Assembly: GCA_029167225.1 (NCBI GenBank)
Contig: JARFNK010000002.1
Span: forward strand, 186,001 to 250,000
Direction: 5' to 3'
Length of the DNA: 64,000 nt
From: Sphingobium arseniciresistens
GTDB lineage: Bacteria > Pseudomonadota > Alphaproteobacteria > Sphingomonadales > Sphingomonadaceae
In this document: piece by piece, positions 26,362 through 35,504 of the stretch
How the letters are laid out: each line of letters begins with the position of its first letter
How positions within the stretch are numbered: the first letter of the stretch is position 1
Notes under the pieces: generated by a model
Database searches by the model: none
Told to the model about the DNA's origin: nothing
The model's input: the letters and a program-made list of their open reading frames with translations, nothing else
Translations under genes and position numbers: made by a program

Positions 26362-27777
26362 GTGGCCACCGCACCTGCCGCCAGCACGACCGACTATGTC
26401 ATCAAGGATCTGAGCCTCGCCGATTTCGGTCGCAAGGAAATCGAGATCGCTGAAACCGAAATGCCGGGCCTGATGGCGCTGCGCCAGGAATTCGGCGCTT
26501 CGCAGCCGCTCAAGGGCGCGCGCATCACCGGTTCGCTGCACATGACCATCCAGACCGCCGTTCTTATCGAGACGCTGGTGGCACTGGGCGCGGAAGTGCG
26601 CTGGGCGACCTGCAACATCTTCTCGACGCAGGACCATGCCGCCGCCGCCATCGCGGCCGCCGGCATTCCGGTGTTCGCCGTCAAGGGCGAGACGCTCCAG
26701 GAATATTGGGACTATGTCGAGCGCATCTTCGACTGGTCCGGCAATGGTGAGACCTGCAACCTGATCCTGGACGATGGCGGCGATGCCACCATGTTCGCCC
26801 TGTGGGGCGCGCGCGTCGAGGCCGGTGAGGAACTGTTCACGCCGACCAACGAGGAAGAGGAAATCTTCGTCGCCGTGCTGAAGCGCGTGCTGGCCGAGCG
26901 TCCCGGCTTCCTGACGAAGACGGTCGCCGCGATCAAGGGCGTGTCGGAAGAGACCACCACCGGCGTTCATCGCCTGTACGAGCTGTCGAAGGCCGGCAAG
27001 CTGCCCTTCCCGGCGATCAACGTGAACGACAGCGTCACCAAGTCGAAGTTCGACAACCTCTATGGCTGCAAGGAATCGCTGGTTGACGCGATCCGCCGCG
27101 CCACCGACGTCATGCTCGCCGGCAAGATCGCCTGCGTCGCCGGCTTCGGCGATGTCGGCAAGGGCAGCGCCCAGTCGCTGCGCAATGGCGGCGCCCGCGT
27201 GCTCGTGACCGAAGTCGATCCCATCTGCGCGCTGCAGGCGGCGATGGAAGGCTTTGAGGTCGTGACCATGGAAGAGGCGGCGACCCGCGCCGACATCTTC
27301 GTGACCGCGACCGGCAATGCCGACGTCATCACCGTCGACCACATGCGCGCGATGAAGCCGATGGCGATCGTGTCCAACATCGGCCACTTCGACAGCGAGA
27401 TCCAGATCGCCGGCCTCAACAACATGAAGTGGACCGAGATCAAGCCGCAGGTCGACCTGGTCGAGTTCCCCGACGGCAAGCAGATCATCGTCCTTGCCAA
27501 GGGCCGTCTGGTGAACCTGGGCTGCGCCACCGGCCACCCCAGCTTCGTCATGTCCTCCAGCTTCACCAACCAGGTGCTGGCGCAGATCGAGCTGTGGACC
27601 AAGAGCGAGACCTACAAGAACGACGTCTATGTGCTGCCCAAGCATCTGGACGAGAAGGTCGCCGCGCTTCACCTCGAGAAGCTGGGCGTCAAGCTCTCCA
27701 AGCTGACCGAGAAGCAGGCTGCCTATATCGGCGTATCGACCGAAGGCCCGTTCAAGCCGGACCACTATCGCTACTGA
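26362..27777 (+). CDS. ahcY: Adenosylhomocysteinase (SAH hydrolase)
   Basis: 471 aa from a GTG ([20 protein letters not shown]) with TGGAGA eight bases upstream. Substrate motifs are [16 protein letters not shown] and [15 protein letters not shown]; the NAD site is [10 protein letters not shown]; the Cys-Ala region and C-terminal KPDHYRY complete the family. It cleaves S-adenosylhomocysteine to adenosine and homocysteine and keeps methylation running. The insert after residue 150 ([18 protein letters not shown]) is the long bacterial type. A strong terminator follows, and divL starts about 200 bases downstream. Confidence 0.97.
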   Translation: MATAPAASTTDYVIKDLSLADFGRKEIEIAETEMPGLMALRQEFGASQPLKGARITGSLHMTIQTAVLIETLVALGAEVRWATCNIFSTQDHAAAAIAAAGIPVFAVKGETLQEYWDYVERIFDWSGNGETCNLILDDGGDATMFALWGARVEAGEELFTPTNEEEEIFVAVLKRVLAERPGFLTKTVAAIKGVSEETTTGVHRLYELSKAGKLPFPAINVNDSVTKSKFDNLYGCKESLVDAIRRATDVMLAGKIACVAGFGDVGKGSAQSLRNGGARVLVTEVDPICALQAAMEGFEVVTMEEAATRADIFVTATGNADVITVDHMRAMKPMAIVSNIGHFDSEIQIAGLNNMKWTEIKPQVDLVEFPDGKQIIVLAKGRLVNLGCATGHPSFVMSSSFTNQVLAQIELWTKSETYKNDVYVLPKHLDEKVAALHLEKLGVKLSKLTEKQAAYIGVSTEGPFKPDHYRY

Positions 27778-27810
27778 TCGCGATCGTCGCATAAACTGCG
27801 CAAAATGAGG

Positions 27811-27847
27811 GAGGGGGATGTGGCAGGGGCCACGTCCCCCTCTTTTT
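27811..27847 (+). terminator. Rho-independent terminator of ahcY
   Basis: A 14-bp stem (27811-27824 with 27829-27842, GAGGGGGATGTGGC, one G-T pair) with a 4-nt loop and a TTTTT tail. It is one of the clearest terminators in the window. Confidence 0.9.
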
Positions 27848-27974
27848 GTGTGCATCAGCGCCTTCACGCCGACGGGGCTTTAGGCTAGTCCATCCCCATG
27901 CAGGGTAGGACGGACAGGGGCAGGACGTTCCCGCGCGCGATGATCGCTGGCGCGGCAAGGGTGCGATAGAACCG

Positions 27975-30287
27975 ATGCTCGGGCTCTCGACCACGGCAAT
28001 GATGACGATCGGCGGCGTGCTAGCGCTTTGGTTCGCGGGGGCGCTCTGGGCGGTCTACAGCGGGCTGCGGATGCGCGAGGCGGGGCTCAGCGCACGCAAT
28101 ATGTCGGATCGGCTGGGCAGCCTGCTGCAATCCGCGCCCGCGCTTCCCGTGATGATCCGCCCCGATGGACGGCTGGAGGGGGGTGAGCGCCTGGCCAGCT
28201 GGATCGGGCGCGACCGGCCGCTGAGTTTCGCTTCCGAACTGACCGCCAGGGATGGCGAACTGCAGCCCGAGGACGCCGAGACACTGGCGCGCGACATCGC
28301 GGCAGCGCAGCGCGCGGGCAAGAGCTTTTCCCGGCCGGTCAAGGCGATGGGGTCCGAGCGCACGTTGATGATTCGGGGCGCTCCGGCGTCCCCAGATCTG
28401 GCGGCGGCTGGCAGTGTCATCCTGTGGGTGTTCGACGCGACGGAGAGCCAGGCCGAGATCACCGGATTGCAGGAAGAGCGTGAACAGCTGCGTGGCGCGA
28501 TCGAATCGCTCTCCGGCCTGATCGAGGCGGCACCGCTGCCGATGTGGCACAGGCGCCCCGACCTGCGCCTGGCGCTGGTCAACAGCGCCTATGTGAAGGC
28601 AGTGGATGCCGAATCGGCTCTGGCAGTCATCAAGCAGGGCGTCGAACTGGTGGAAGCCGTTGGCGGGCAGTCGCCGATGGCAGCGGCGGCGCGGGCGGCG
28701 GAATCGGGGGAGCCGCTCTCCCGCCTCGTCCCCGCGACGATCGACGGGGTGAGGCGCGTCATGCGCGTCGTCGATGTGCCGCTAGGGTCCGCTGGGATTG
28801 CGGGCTTCGCGATCGACATGCACGAACTGGAGCAGGCGCGTGCCGAAAACCGGCGCATGGCGGCGGCGCAGCGCGACATGCTGGATCGGCTGTCGGCCGG
28901 CGTCGCGCAATTCGGTGCCGACCGCACGCTGCGCTTCTGGAACCATCCGTTCATGAGCCTGTTCGCGCTCCAGCCCGAACATCTGAGCGAAGAGCCCGAA
29001 TTCGAGCGCGTCCTGGACCGGATGCGCGAAGCGGGGCGGATGCCGGAGCATCGCGACTTCCCGGCCTGGCGGTCGGAGCGGCGCGACTGGTTCCTTCTGG
29101 CGGAGGCGCAGGAAGAAAACTGGCTGATGGCCGACGGCACGCATCTGCGCGTCTTTGCCCAGCCACTGCCGGATGGCGGCCTGCTGATGATCTTCGAGGA
29201 TCGCACCGAGCAGGTGCAGCTTTCCAGTGCGCGCGACACGCTGCTGCGCGTGCGTACCGCGACGTTCGACAATCTGTTCGAGGCGATCGGGGTCTTCTCG
29301 TCCGATGGCAGGCTGCATCTGTGGAACAGCCGCTTTCGCACCATATGGCAGGTCGATGAGGATATGCTGGCCACCCATCCGCGTATCGACGTGCTGATGC
29401 AGAAGGTCGCGCAGCGACTGGTGAAGCCGCATCAGGCGAGCATCGTCCGCGAACTGGTGCGCGCGGCCACCATCGAGCGCAAGCAGCGCGGCGGCCGGGT
29501 GGCCTTTGCCGACGGCACCAGCTTCGATTTCGCCGCCATTCCGCTGCCGGACGGCAATGCGCTGTTCACCATGCTCGACGTCACCGACAGCCGGCGCATG
29601 GAACAGGTACTGCGCGACCGCAACGAGGCGCTGGAGGAGGCTGATCGCATCAAGACCGCCTTCCTCACCAATATCAGCTATGACCTGCGCACGCCGCTGA
29701 CGTCCATCGCCGGGTTCGCGGAGATGATGCAGAATGGCTATGCGGGCGCGCTGCCGCCGACGGCCGCCGAATATGTCGACGCCATCACCCAGAGCACCGA
29801 CAAGCTGGCGGTGCTGATCGACAATATGCTCGACCTTGCGCAGGGGCAGGCAGGGTCTCTGGAACTGGAACTCGCGCCGGTGGATCTCGCCGCGCTGGCC
29901 AGGGAAAGCGCCGATCGTATCGCGGGGGAGGCGAAGGAACGCGGCCTGGAACTGGCCGTCGATCTGAAGCCTTCGCTGGGCGGCATGACGGGGGATGGCC
30001 GACGGATCACGCAGGCGCTCGACAAGCTGCTTGCCAACGCCGTGCGGACATTGCCCACGGGCGCGCGGATCCTGTTGCATGGCGACGGCAACCAGAAGAT
30101 GGCGCGTCTGATCGTGTCCGATGATGGCCCTGGGGTGATCCTGGATGCCCGGCCGGATCGCGGCGAGACGCTGGACCTTGGCCTGCCTCTGGCGCGGCAA
30201 CTGGTGGAAGCGCATGGCGGTACGCTGAGCATCATGTCCGAGCCGGGCGAGGGGACTCTGGTGACGATGGAATTGCCCCGTGGCTGA
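27975..30287 (+). CDS. divL: DivL-like cell-cycle sensor kinase with Tyr in the H-box
   Basis: A 770-aa protein: one N-terminal transmembrane helix (about residues 7-28), three or four PAS-like modules (about 45-540; for example FWNHPFMSLFALQPEHL and LWNSRFRTIWQV), then a DHp helix and a degenerate HATPase domain. The H-box reads FLTNISYDLRTPLTSIAGF, so Tyr569 replaces the phospho-His, as in Caulobacter DivL (769 aa, Tyr in the same place). In the ATPase part the N box (KLLANAVRTLP) and DDGPGV are kept. DivL controls CckA, and hence CtrA, in the asymmetric cell cycle. Family and length fit; orthology is inferred from these and from the tsaE neighbour. Confidence 0.85.
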   Translation: MLGLSTTAMMTIGGVLALWFAGALWAVYSGLRMREAGLSARNMSDRLGSLLQSAPALPVMIRPDGRLEGGERLASWIGRDRPLSFASELTARDGELQPEDAETLARDIAAAQRAGKSFSRPVKAMGSERTLMIRGAPASPDLAAAGSVILWVFDATESQAEITGLQEEREQLRGAIESLSGLIEAAPLPMWHRRPDLRLALVNSAYVKAVDAESALAVIKQGVELVEAVGGQSPMAAAARAAESGEPLSRLVPATIDGVRRVMRVVDVPLGSAGIAGFAIDMHELEQARAENRRMAAAQRDMLDRLSAGVAQFGADRTLRFWNHPFMSLFALQPEHLSEEPEFERVLDRMREAGRMPEHRDFPAWRSERRDWFLLAEAQEENWLMADGTHLRVFAQPLPDGGLLMIFEDRTEQVQLSSARDTLLRVRTATFDNLFEAIGVFSSDGRLHLWNSRFRTIWQVDEDMLATHPRIDVLMQKVAQRLVKPHQASIVRELVRAATIERKQRGGRVAFADGTSFDFAAIPLPDGNALFTMLDVTDSRRMEQVLRDRNEALEEADRIKTAFLTNISYDLRTPLTSIAGFAEMMQNGYAGALPPTAAEYVDAITQSTDKLAVLIDNMLDLAQGQAGSLELELAPVDLAALARESADRIAGEAKERGLELAVDLKPSLGGMTGDGRRITQALDKLLANAVRTLPTGARILLHGDGNQKMARLIVSDDGPGVILDARPDRGETLDLGLPLARQLVEAHGGTLSIMSEPGEGTLVTMELPRG

Positions 30288-30744
30288 GACGGAACCACTG
30301 ATCCTGAACGACGAGGACGCGATGCTCCGCGCCGGGGCAACGCTGGCGGATGCGCTACAGCCGGGCGATGTGCTGGCGCTGAACGGCGATCTGGGCGCGG
30401 GCAAGACCACGCTCGCGCGCGGCATATTGGCGGCACTGGGACTGGCGGAGGAGGCGCCGAGCCCGACCTTCGCGATCGTCCAGCCCTATGAACCGCCGCT
30501 GGTCCGCCTGCCTGTCGCCCATGTCGATCTCTACCGGCTGGATGCGCCGGAGGACGCCGAGGAACTGGGGCTCGACGATTATCTTGCCGACGGTGCGCTG
30601 CTCATCGAATGGCCCGAACGGCTCGGCGGGCGATTGTGGCCGCATGCCTTGATTTTGCACATCACGGTGCTGCCCGATGGCGCACGACGCTTGACAGCGA
30701 GGATGCCCGCGGCATGGAGAGACCGATGGCCCTTCCGATCATGA
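30280..30744 (+). CDS. tsaE: tRNA threonylcarbamoyladenosine ATPase TsaE
   Basis: 154 aa from a GTG that overlaps the divL stop by 8 bases. The P-loop GDLGAGKTTLARG is near residue 36, PSPTFAIVQPYE is the switch-like region, VDLYRL and LIEWPERL are conserved in TsaE. It is the ATPase partner of TsaB-TsaD in t6A37 synthesis; tsaB is at 8.2 kb here. This divL-tsaE-amgK order is known from other alphaproteobacteria. Confidence 0.95.
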   Translation: MAETEPLILNDEDAMLRAGATLADALQPGDVLALNGDLGAGKTTLARGILAALGLAEEAPSPTFAIVQPYEPPLVRLPVAHVDLYRLDAPEDAEELGLDDYLADGALLIEWPERLGGRLWPHALILHITVLPDGARRLTARMPAAWRDRWPFRS

Positions 30745-31730
30745 CCCCGCCCGCCGCCGCCCCCGGCTTTCTCGCCACCACAGGCTGGGAGGGCGCCGAT
30801 ATCCTGCCACTCGCGGGGGACGCATCCTTCCGCCGCTATTTCCGCGTGGTCGATGGCCAGCGCCGCGCCGTCCTGATGGATGCGCCGCCGCCGCATGAAG
30901 ATCCGCGCCCCTTCCTGGCGATTGCAGACCATCTGGCCGCGCAGGGCTTTGCCGCGCCTGCGGTCTATGGCCGCGATCTCGACCATGGGCTGGTGCTGCT
31001 GGAGGATTTCGGCGACATCCGGGTGCGCGAATATCTCGATGAGCGACCGGCGGAGGAAATGGCGATCTATGATCGCGCGGTCTCGTTGCTGGTCGATCTC
31101 CATCGGCTGCCACCGGTCGATGTGCCGCCTTATGACCGGGCGGTCTATCAGCGCGAGGTGCAACTGCTCACCGAATGGTATTGCCCGGCCGCCGGCCTTT
31201 CGGCCGATGCCGAAGGCTATATCGCGGCATGGGACGCAGTGCTGCCGATCGTTGAGCAGGACGAGGCGCCGAAGGTGACGGTGCTGCGCGATTATCATGC
31301 CGAAAACATCATGCTGATCGAGCGGCGCGGCGCGGCCCATGGACTGGGCCTGCTGGACTTTCAGGACGCACTGGTGGGCCACCCCGCCTATGATCTTGTC
31401 TCGCTGCTGCAGGATGCGCGGCGCGATGTCGATCCCGCGGTCGAGCAGGCAATGCTGGCCCGCTACAAGGCGCTGGCGCAGCCCGCGGGCGATTTCGACG
31501 CGGCCTATGCGGTGCTCGGCGCCCAGCGCAACGCCAAGATCATCGGCATCTTCACCCGGCTGTGGAAGCGCGACGGCAAAACCCGTTATCTCGACTATAT
31601 GCCGCGCATGTGGGGTCTGCTGGAGCGCGATCTCGCGCATCCCGCGCTCGGGCCGGTGGCGGAATGGTTCGCCGCCAATATCCCCCAGGAGAAGCGCCAT
31701 GATGCGCTCGCGGGCGTGGCGCGGGCATGA
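30726..31730 (+). CDS. amgK: Anomeric MurNAc/GlcNAc kinase AmgK
   Basis: 334 aa from ATG 30726 (MALPIMTPPAAAPG), preceded by GGAGA at six bases. The aminoglycoside-phosphotransferase fold has GDASFRRYFRVV near 38-49, the catalytic loop LRDYHAENIMLI and the metal motif LLDFQDALVGHPAYDL. AmgK phosphorylates C1 of MurNAc or GlcNAc so that recycled cell-wall sugar can re-enter UDP-MurNAc synthesis. The start overlaps tsaE by 19 bases and its stop overlaps murU (ATGA), which supports a coupled amgK-murU pair. Confidence 0.92.
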   Translation: MALPIMTPPAAAPGFLATTGWEGADILPLAGDASFRRYFRVVDGQRRAVLMDAPPPHEDPRPFLAIADHLAAQGFAAPAVYGRDLDHGLVLLEDFGDIRVREYLDERPAEEMAIYDRAVSLLVDLHRLPPVDVPPYDRAVYQREVQLLTEWYCPAAGLSADAEGYIAAWDAVLPIVEQDEAPKVTVLRDYHAENIMLIERRGAAHGLGLLDFQDALVGHPAYDLVSLLQDARRDVDPAVEQAMLARYKALAQPAGDFDAAYAVLGAQRNAKIIGIFTRLWKRDGKTRYLDYMPRMWGLLERDLAHPALGPVAEWFAANIPQEKRHDALAGVARA

Positions 31731-32458
31731 GCGACGGCAACCCCAGCAGCATTACCACTGCGATGCTGATGGCCGCTGGCCTCGGCAAGCGGATGCGCCC
31801 GCTCACGGCCACCCGGCCCAAGCCGTTGGTCAAGGTCGCGGGCAAGGCGCTGATGGACCATGCATTGGACCGTCTGGTGGCGGGCGGTATCGAGCGGGTC
31901 GTCGTCAACGTCCATTATCTGGCCGATACGGTCGAAGCGCATCTGCGTGCCCGGCGCCTGCCCATGGAAGTGCTGATCTCCGACGAACGCGCGCAGCTTC
32001 TGGAGACCGGCGGGGGGCTGATGAAGGCCCGCGAACTGCTGGGGGACCAGCCGTTCCTCTGCGCCAACAGCGACAATTTCTGGGTCGATGGGCCGCGCGA
32101 CAGCATTCGCCTGTTGCGTAGCCTGTGGGACGACGATCGGATGGACGCGCTGCTGCTGCTGGTGCCGCATGCGCGCGCGACCTGCCATTCGGGGCAGGGC
32201 GATTTCCACATGGACGCGACGGGTCGGTTGAGCCGCCGTCGTCCGGGCCGGGTGGCGCCCTTCGTCTTCACTGGCGTGCAGATCCTGTCGCCGCGCCTGC
32301 TGGTCGATCCGCCGGGCGCGGTCTTCTCCACCAATATCCTGTGGGATCGCGCGATCGCCTCCGGGCGCGCCTATGGCGTCTCGCATCAGGGTCTCTGGTT
32401 CGATGTCGGGACGCCGCAGGCGATCCCGGTGGTCGAGGCCGAGTTGCGCCATGGCTGA
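31727..32458 (+). CDS. murU: N-acetylmuramate-1-phosphate uridylyltransferase MurU
   Basis: 243 aa. The nucleotidyltransferase motif AMLMAAGLGKRMRPLTATRPKPLVKVAG (G.G.R..P.T...PK) opens the protein. ETGGGLMKAR and LCANSDNFW (metal Asp) follow, then FDVGTPQAI near the end. It joins UTP to MurNAc-1-phosphate, giving UDP-MurNAc. The bypass from AmgK-MurU lowers dependence on MurA, so it can contribute to intrinsic fosfomycin tolerance. It overlaps addB by 8 bases. Confidence 0.93.
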   Translation: MSDGNPSSITTAMLMAAGLGKRMRPLTATRPKPLVKVAGKALMDHALDRLVAGGIERVVVNVHYLADTVEAHLRARRLPMEVLISDERAQLLETGGGLMKARELLGDQPFLCANSDNFWVDGPRDSIRLLRSLWDDDRMDALLLLVPHARATCHSGQGDFHMDATGRLSRRRPGRVAPFVFTGVQILSPRLLVDPPGAVFSTNILWDRAIASGRAYGVSHQGLWFDVGTPQAIPVVEAELRHG

Positions 32459-35400
32459 GGCTGAAGCGGACGGAGGCGCGGACGAGAAGGCCGGCGCCCA
32501 CCGTCCCTCGGTCTACAACATCCCGGCGCACCGGGCCTTTGCGGATGCGTTGGCGGCGGGACTGCTCGCGCGTTTCGGCAAGGAAGCGACCAGCGATCCG
32601 CTGTCGCTGGCGCGCGGGGCGATCCTTGTTCCCAATAATCGCGCGGCGCGTTCCATCCGCGATGCCTTTGTCCGCCGTGCCGGGGGCGGGCTGCTGCTGC
32701 CCCGGCTAGTGCCGCTGGGCGATCCCGATCTGGGGGAGCGGCTCGGCGCGGCGCTGGATCCGGTGGGAGAGGATACGGACATTCCGCCCGCGTGCCCGCC
32801 GATGGAGCGGCAGATGATCCTCGCCCGGCTGGTGCAGTCGGCGCGGCGCTCTGCGGGACAGCCGGTGGACGCAGGAGAAGCGATGCGGCTGGGGCAGGCG
32901 CTGGGCGAGGCGCTCGATCAGATGCATGTGGAACAGGTGCCGCCGCAGGCGATCCGCGCGCTGGAGATCGTGGGCGATCTTTCCGCCCATTGGCAGAAGT
33001 CGCTCGCGCTGTTCGAGATCCTGCTCGACGCATGGCCACGCGAACTGGCGGCACGGGGCCAGATCGATCTTGCCGACCGGCGCAATCGGCTGTTCGCGCA
33101 GGTTTCGGCGCGCTGGGCCAGGACACCGCCCGAAGGCTTCGTTGTCGCGGTCGGCGGCGTGAGCACCGTGGCGCCGGCCGTCGCGCAACTGCTCCGCACC
33201 GTCTCGCGCATGGAGCGCGGCATGGTGGTGCTCGCCGATCTCGACCAGCAGATGAGCATCGATGAATGGGACGCCATCGGGCCTTTCCCGCCTGATCCGA
33301 TCTCCGGCCGTCGCCGGCGCGCGCATGAAACCCACCCGCAATTCGCCATGAAGCTGCTGCTCGACCGGATGGGTGTCGCGCGGGACGAGGTGCCGGTCTG
33401 GCGCTGGGGCGGGGGGCATGATGCGCGGGCGGCGCGCAGCCGGAATATCTCGAACGCCATGCTGGTGCCGGCGTTGACCGGCAAATGGCGAGACCTGCAG
33501 ACGGCGGATCGCTCGCTCGCCGGCGTGGCCGCGCTGGAAGTCGCGACGCCGGGCGAGGAGGCGCAGGCCATCGCCATCGCCCTGCGCGAAGTGCTGGAGA
33601 CACCGGAGCGCACCGCCGCGCTGGTAACGCCGGATCGCGCACTGGCGACGCGCGTCACCGCGCATCTCGCGCGCTGGGGCATCGCGGCGGACGACAGCGC
33701 CGGCCAGCCGCTCTCCCAGCTTCCGCCCGGCACGCTGCTCACTGCACTGGCGACCGCCGTTGCCGAGCATTTCGCGCCGGTCGCGCTGCTCACCCTGCTC
33801 AAGCATCCGCTGGTGCGGCGCGGGGAGGGCAGGCAGCCATGGCTGGAGGAGGTGCGCCGGCTCGACCTGCTGCTGCGCGGGCCGCGACCGGCGGCGGGCC
33901 TTGAAGGGATCGACGCGCTGCTGGCGCCGGTCACGGACGGGCGCGACCGGCTGCATGCCGAACGATCGGCGGCGCGGTCGTGTTGGGCGGAGGTGCGGGC
34001 GATCCTGGCCCCGCTCGCCGCCGCGCCGGAAGCGCTCGGTGGGATGACCACTGCACTGCGCGAGGCTGCCGGGCAGCTCAGCGGCGATGCGGTCTGGGCT
34101 GGGCATCAGGGACACGCCGCCGCCGCGCTCTTCGCCGAGATTGAAGGCGCCGCGCATGAGGGGCCGCGCGAGCATGTCCGGGCGTCCTTCTCGGCGCTGA
34201 TGGAGCGGATGCTCGAGGGCGTCGCCGTGCGCCCGCCACAGGGCGGTCATCCGCGCATCGCCATCTATGGCCTGATCGAGGCACGGATGCAGCAGGCGGA
34301 CCTGATGATCCTCGCGGGCCTGAATGAGGGGAGCTGGCCGTCGCTGCCGACGCCCGACCCATGGCTCGCTCCGCGCATCCGGCAGGAACTGGGTCTGCCA
34401 AGCCTTGAACGACGCATCGGGCTTGCCGCGCAAGACTTTGCCAGCGCGCTGGGGGCTCCGCGCGTGCTCATCACCCGTGCCCGGCGGGAAGCGGCCGGGC
34501 CGGCGGTCGCCTCGCGCTTCTGGCTGCGATTGAAGGCGATGTCCGGCCCGCAATGGGCGCGACGGGAGGCCGATGCAGGGGCTCTGCTCGCATGGACGCG
34601 CGGGCTGGATCATGCGGCCGAGATCAGGCCGGCGTCGCGCCCGGCTCCGGTGCCGGCTGGTCCACTGCGGCCGCGTGAAGTCGCGGTGACGGATGTAGAC
34701 CGGCTGCGCGCCGACCCCTATGCCTTCTACGCGCGTAAGGTGCTGGGCCTCTCCCGGCTGGACGCGGTGGACGCGGACCCTAGCGCCGCCTGGCGCGGGA
34801 CGGCGGTGCATCGCATCCTCCAGCTCTGGGCACAGGAGGATGATTGCAACCCGGACCGGCTGGCCTTCCGCGCCGAGCAGCTGCTGGCGCAGGCCGAGGC
34901 GCATCCGCTGATGCGGACCCTGTGGAAGCCCCGGCTGATGCAGGCGATCGACTGGATCGCCGAGCGTACCCGCGCGGACCGGCTGGAAGATCGCCACATC
35001 GCTCTGGTCGAGAAGGAAGGCAGGGCGGCGGTGGCCGGCGTGACGCTGAAGGGCACCGCCGACCGGATCGACCGGCTGCCGGGCGGCGCGATCGCCATTG
35101 TCGACTATAAGAGCGGCAAGCCGCCCAGTGCCAGGATGGTGAAGGCGGGCTATTCGCTGCAACTCGGGCTATTGGGCATGATCGCGGAACGCGGCGGCTT
35201 TCCGACATTGGGCGACAGCGCCCGCGCAGCCGCCTTCGAATATTGGTCGCTGGGGCGCAACAAGCAGGATGGCTTCGGTTATCGCGAGAGCCCGGCCGAC
35301 CCGGAGGGCAAGCGCGGCAAGATCGTGACCGATCGCTTCACCGGCTTTGCGGCCGAGCATTTTGCCGAGGTGGCGGACATGTGGCTCACCGGATCGGCGC

Positions 35401-35504
35401 CCTTTACCGCCACCGTCAATCCCGACCTGCCGCGCTATACCGATTATGACCAGCTGATGCGGCTGGAGGAATGGTATGGCCGGGGGAGCGGCGGCAATGG
35501 CTGA
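32451..35504 (+). CDS. addB: Double-strand break repair protein AddB
   Basis: 1017 aa from ATG 32451 (MAEAEADGGADEKAG). The N-terminal part has a helicase-like fold; EGFVVAVGGVSTVAPAVAQLL and ILAGLNEGSWPS are typical of alphaproteobacterial AddB. The C-terminal PD-(D/E)XK nuclease is visible as KGTADRIDRLPGGAIAIVDYKSGKPP near residue 870. There is no clear Walker A at the start, as expected for this group. AddAB processes broken DNA ends for RecA loading. It is coupled with murU and addA by 8-base overlaps. Confidence 0.93.
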   Translation: MAEAEADGGADEKAGAHRPSVYNIPAHRAFADALAAGLLARFGKEATSDPLSLARGAILVPNNRAARSIRDAFVRRAGGGLLLPRLVPLGDPDLGERLGAALDPVGEDTDIPPACPPMERQMILARLVQSARRSAGQPVDAGEAMRLGQALGEALDQMHVEQVPPQAIRALEIVGDLSAHWQKSLALFEILLDAWPRELAARGQIDLADRRNRLFAQVSARWARTPPEGFVVAVGGVSTVAPAVAQLLRTVSRMERGMVVLADLDQQMSIDEWDAIGPFPPDPISGRRRRAHETHPQFAMKLLLDRMGVARDEVPVWRWGGGHDARAARSRNISNAMLVPALTGKWRDLQTADRSLAGVAALEVATPGEEAQAIAIALREVLETPERTAALVTPDRALATRVTAHLARWGIAADDSAGQPLSQLPPGTLLTALATAVAEHFAPVALLTLLKHPLVRRGEGRQPWLEEVRRLDLLLRGPRPAAGLEGIDALLAPVTDGRDRLHAERSAARSCWAEVRAILAPLAAAPEALGGMTTALREAAGQLSGDAVWAGHQGHAAAALFAEIEGAAHEGPREHVRASFSALMERMLEGVAVRPPQGGHPRIAIYGLIEARMQQADLMILAGLNEGSWPSLPTPDPWLAPRIRQELGLPSLERRIGLAAQDFASALGAPRVLITRARREAAGPAVASRFWLRLKAMSGPQWARREADAGALLAWTRGLDHAAEIRPASRPAPVPAGPLRPREVAVTDVDRLRADPYAFYARKVLGLSRLDAVDADPSAAWRGTAVHRILQLWAQEDDCNPDRLAFRAEQLLAQAEAHPLMRTLWKPRLMQAIDWIAERTRADRLEDRHIALVEKEGRAAVAGVTLKGTADRIDRLPGGAIAIVDYKSGKPPSARMVKAGYSLQLGLLGMIAERGGFPTLGDSARAAAFEYWSLGRNKQDGFGYRESPADPEGKRGKIVTDRFTGFAAEHFAEVADMWLTGSAPFTATVNPDLPRYTDYDQLMRLEEWYGRGSGGNG

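Noticed and set aside
26347-27867. Antisense frame of about 500 codons over ahcY
   Set aside because: ahcY is complete and conserved; the antisense protein is low-complexity.
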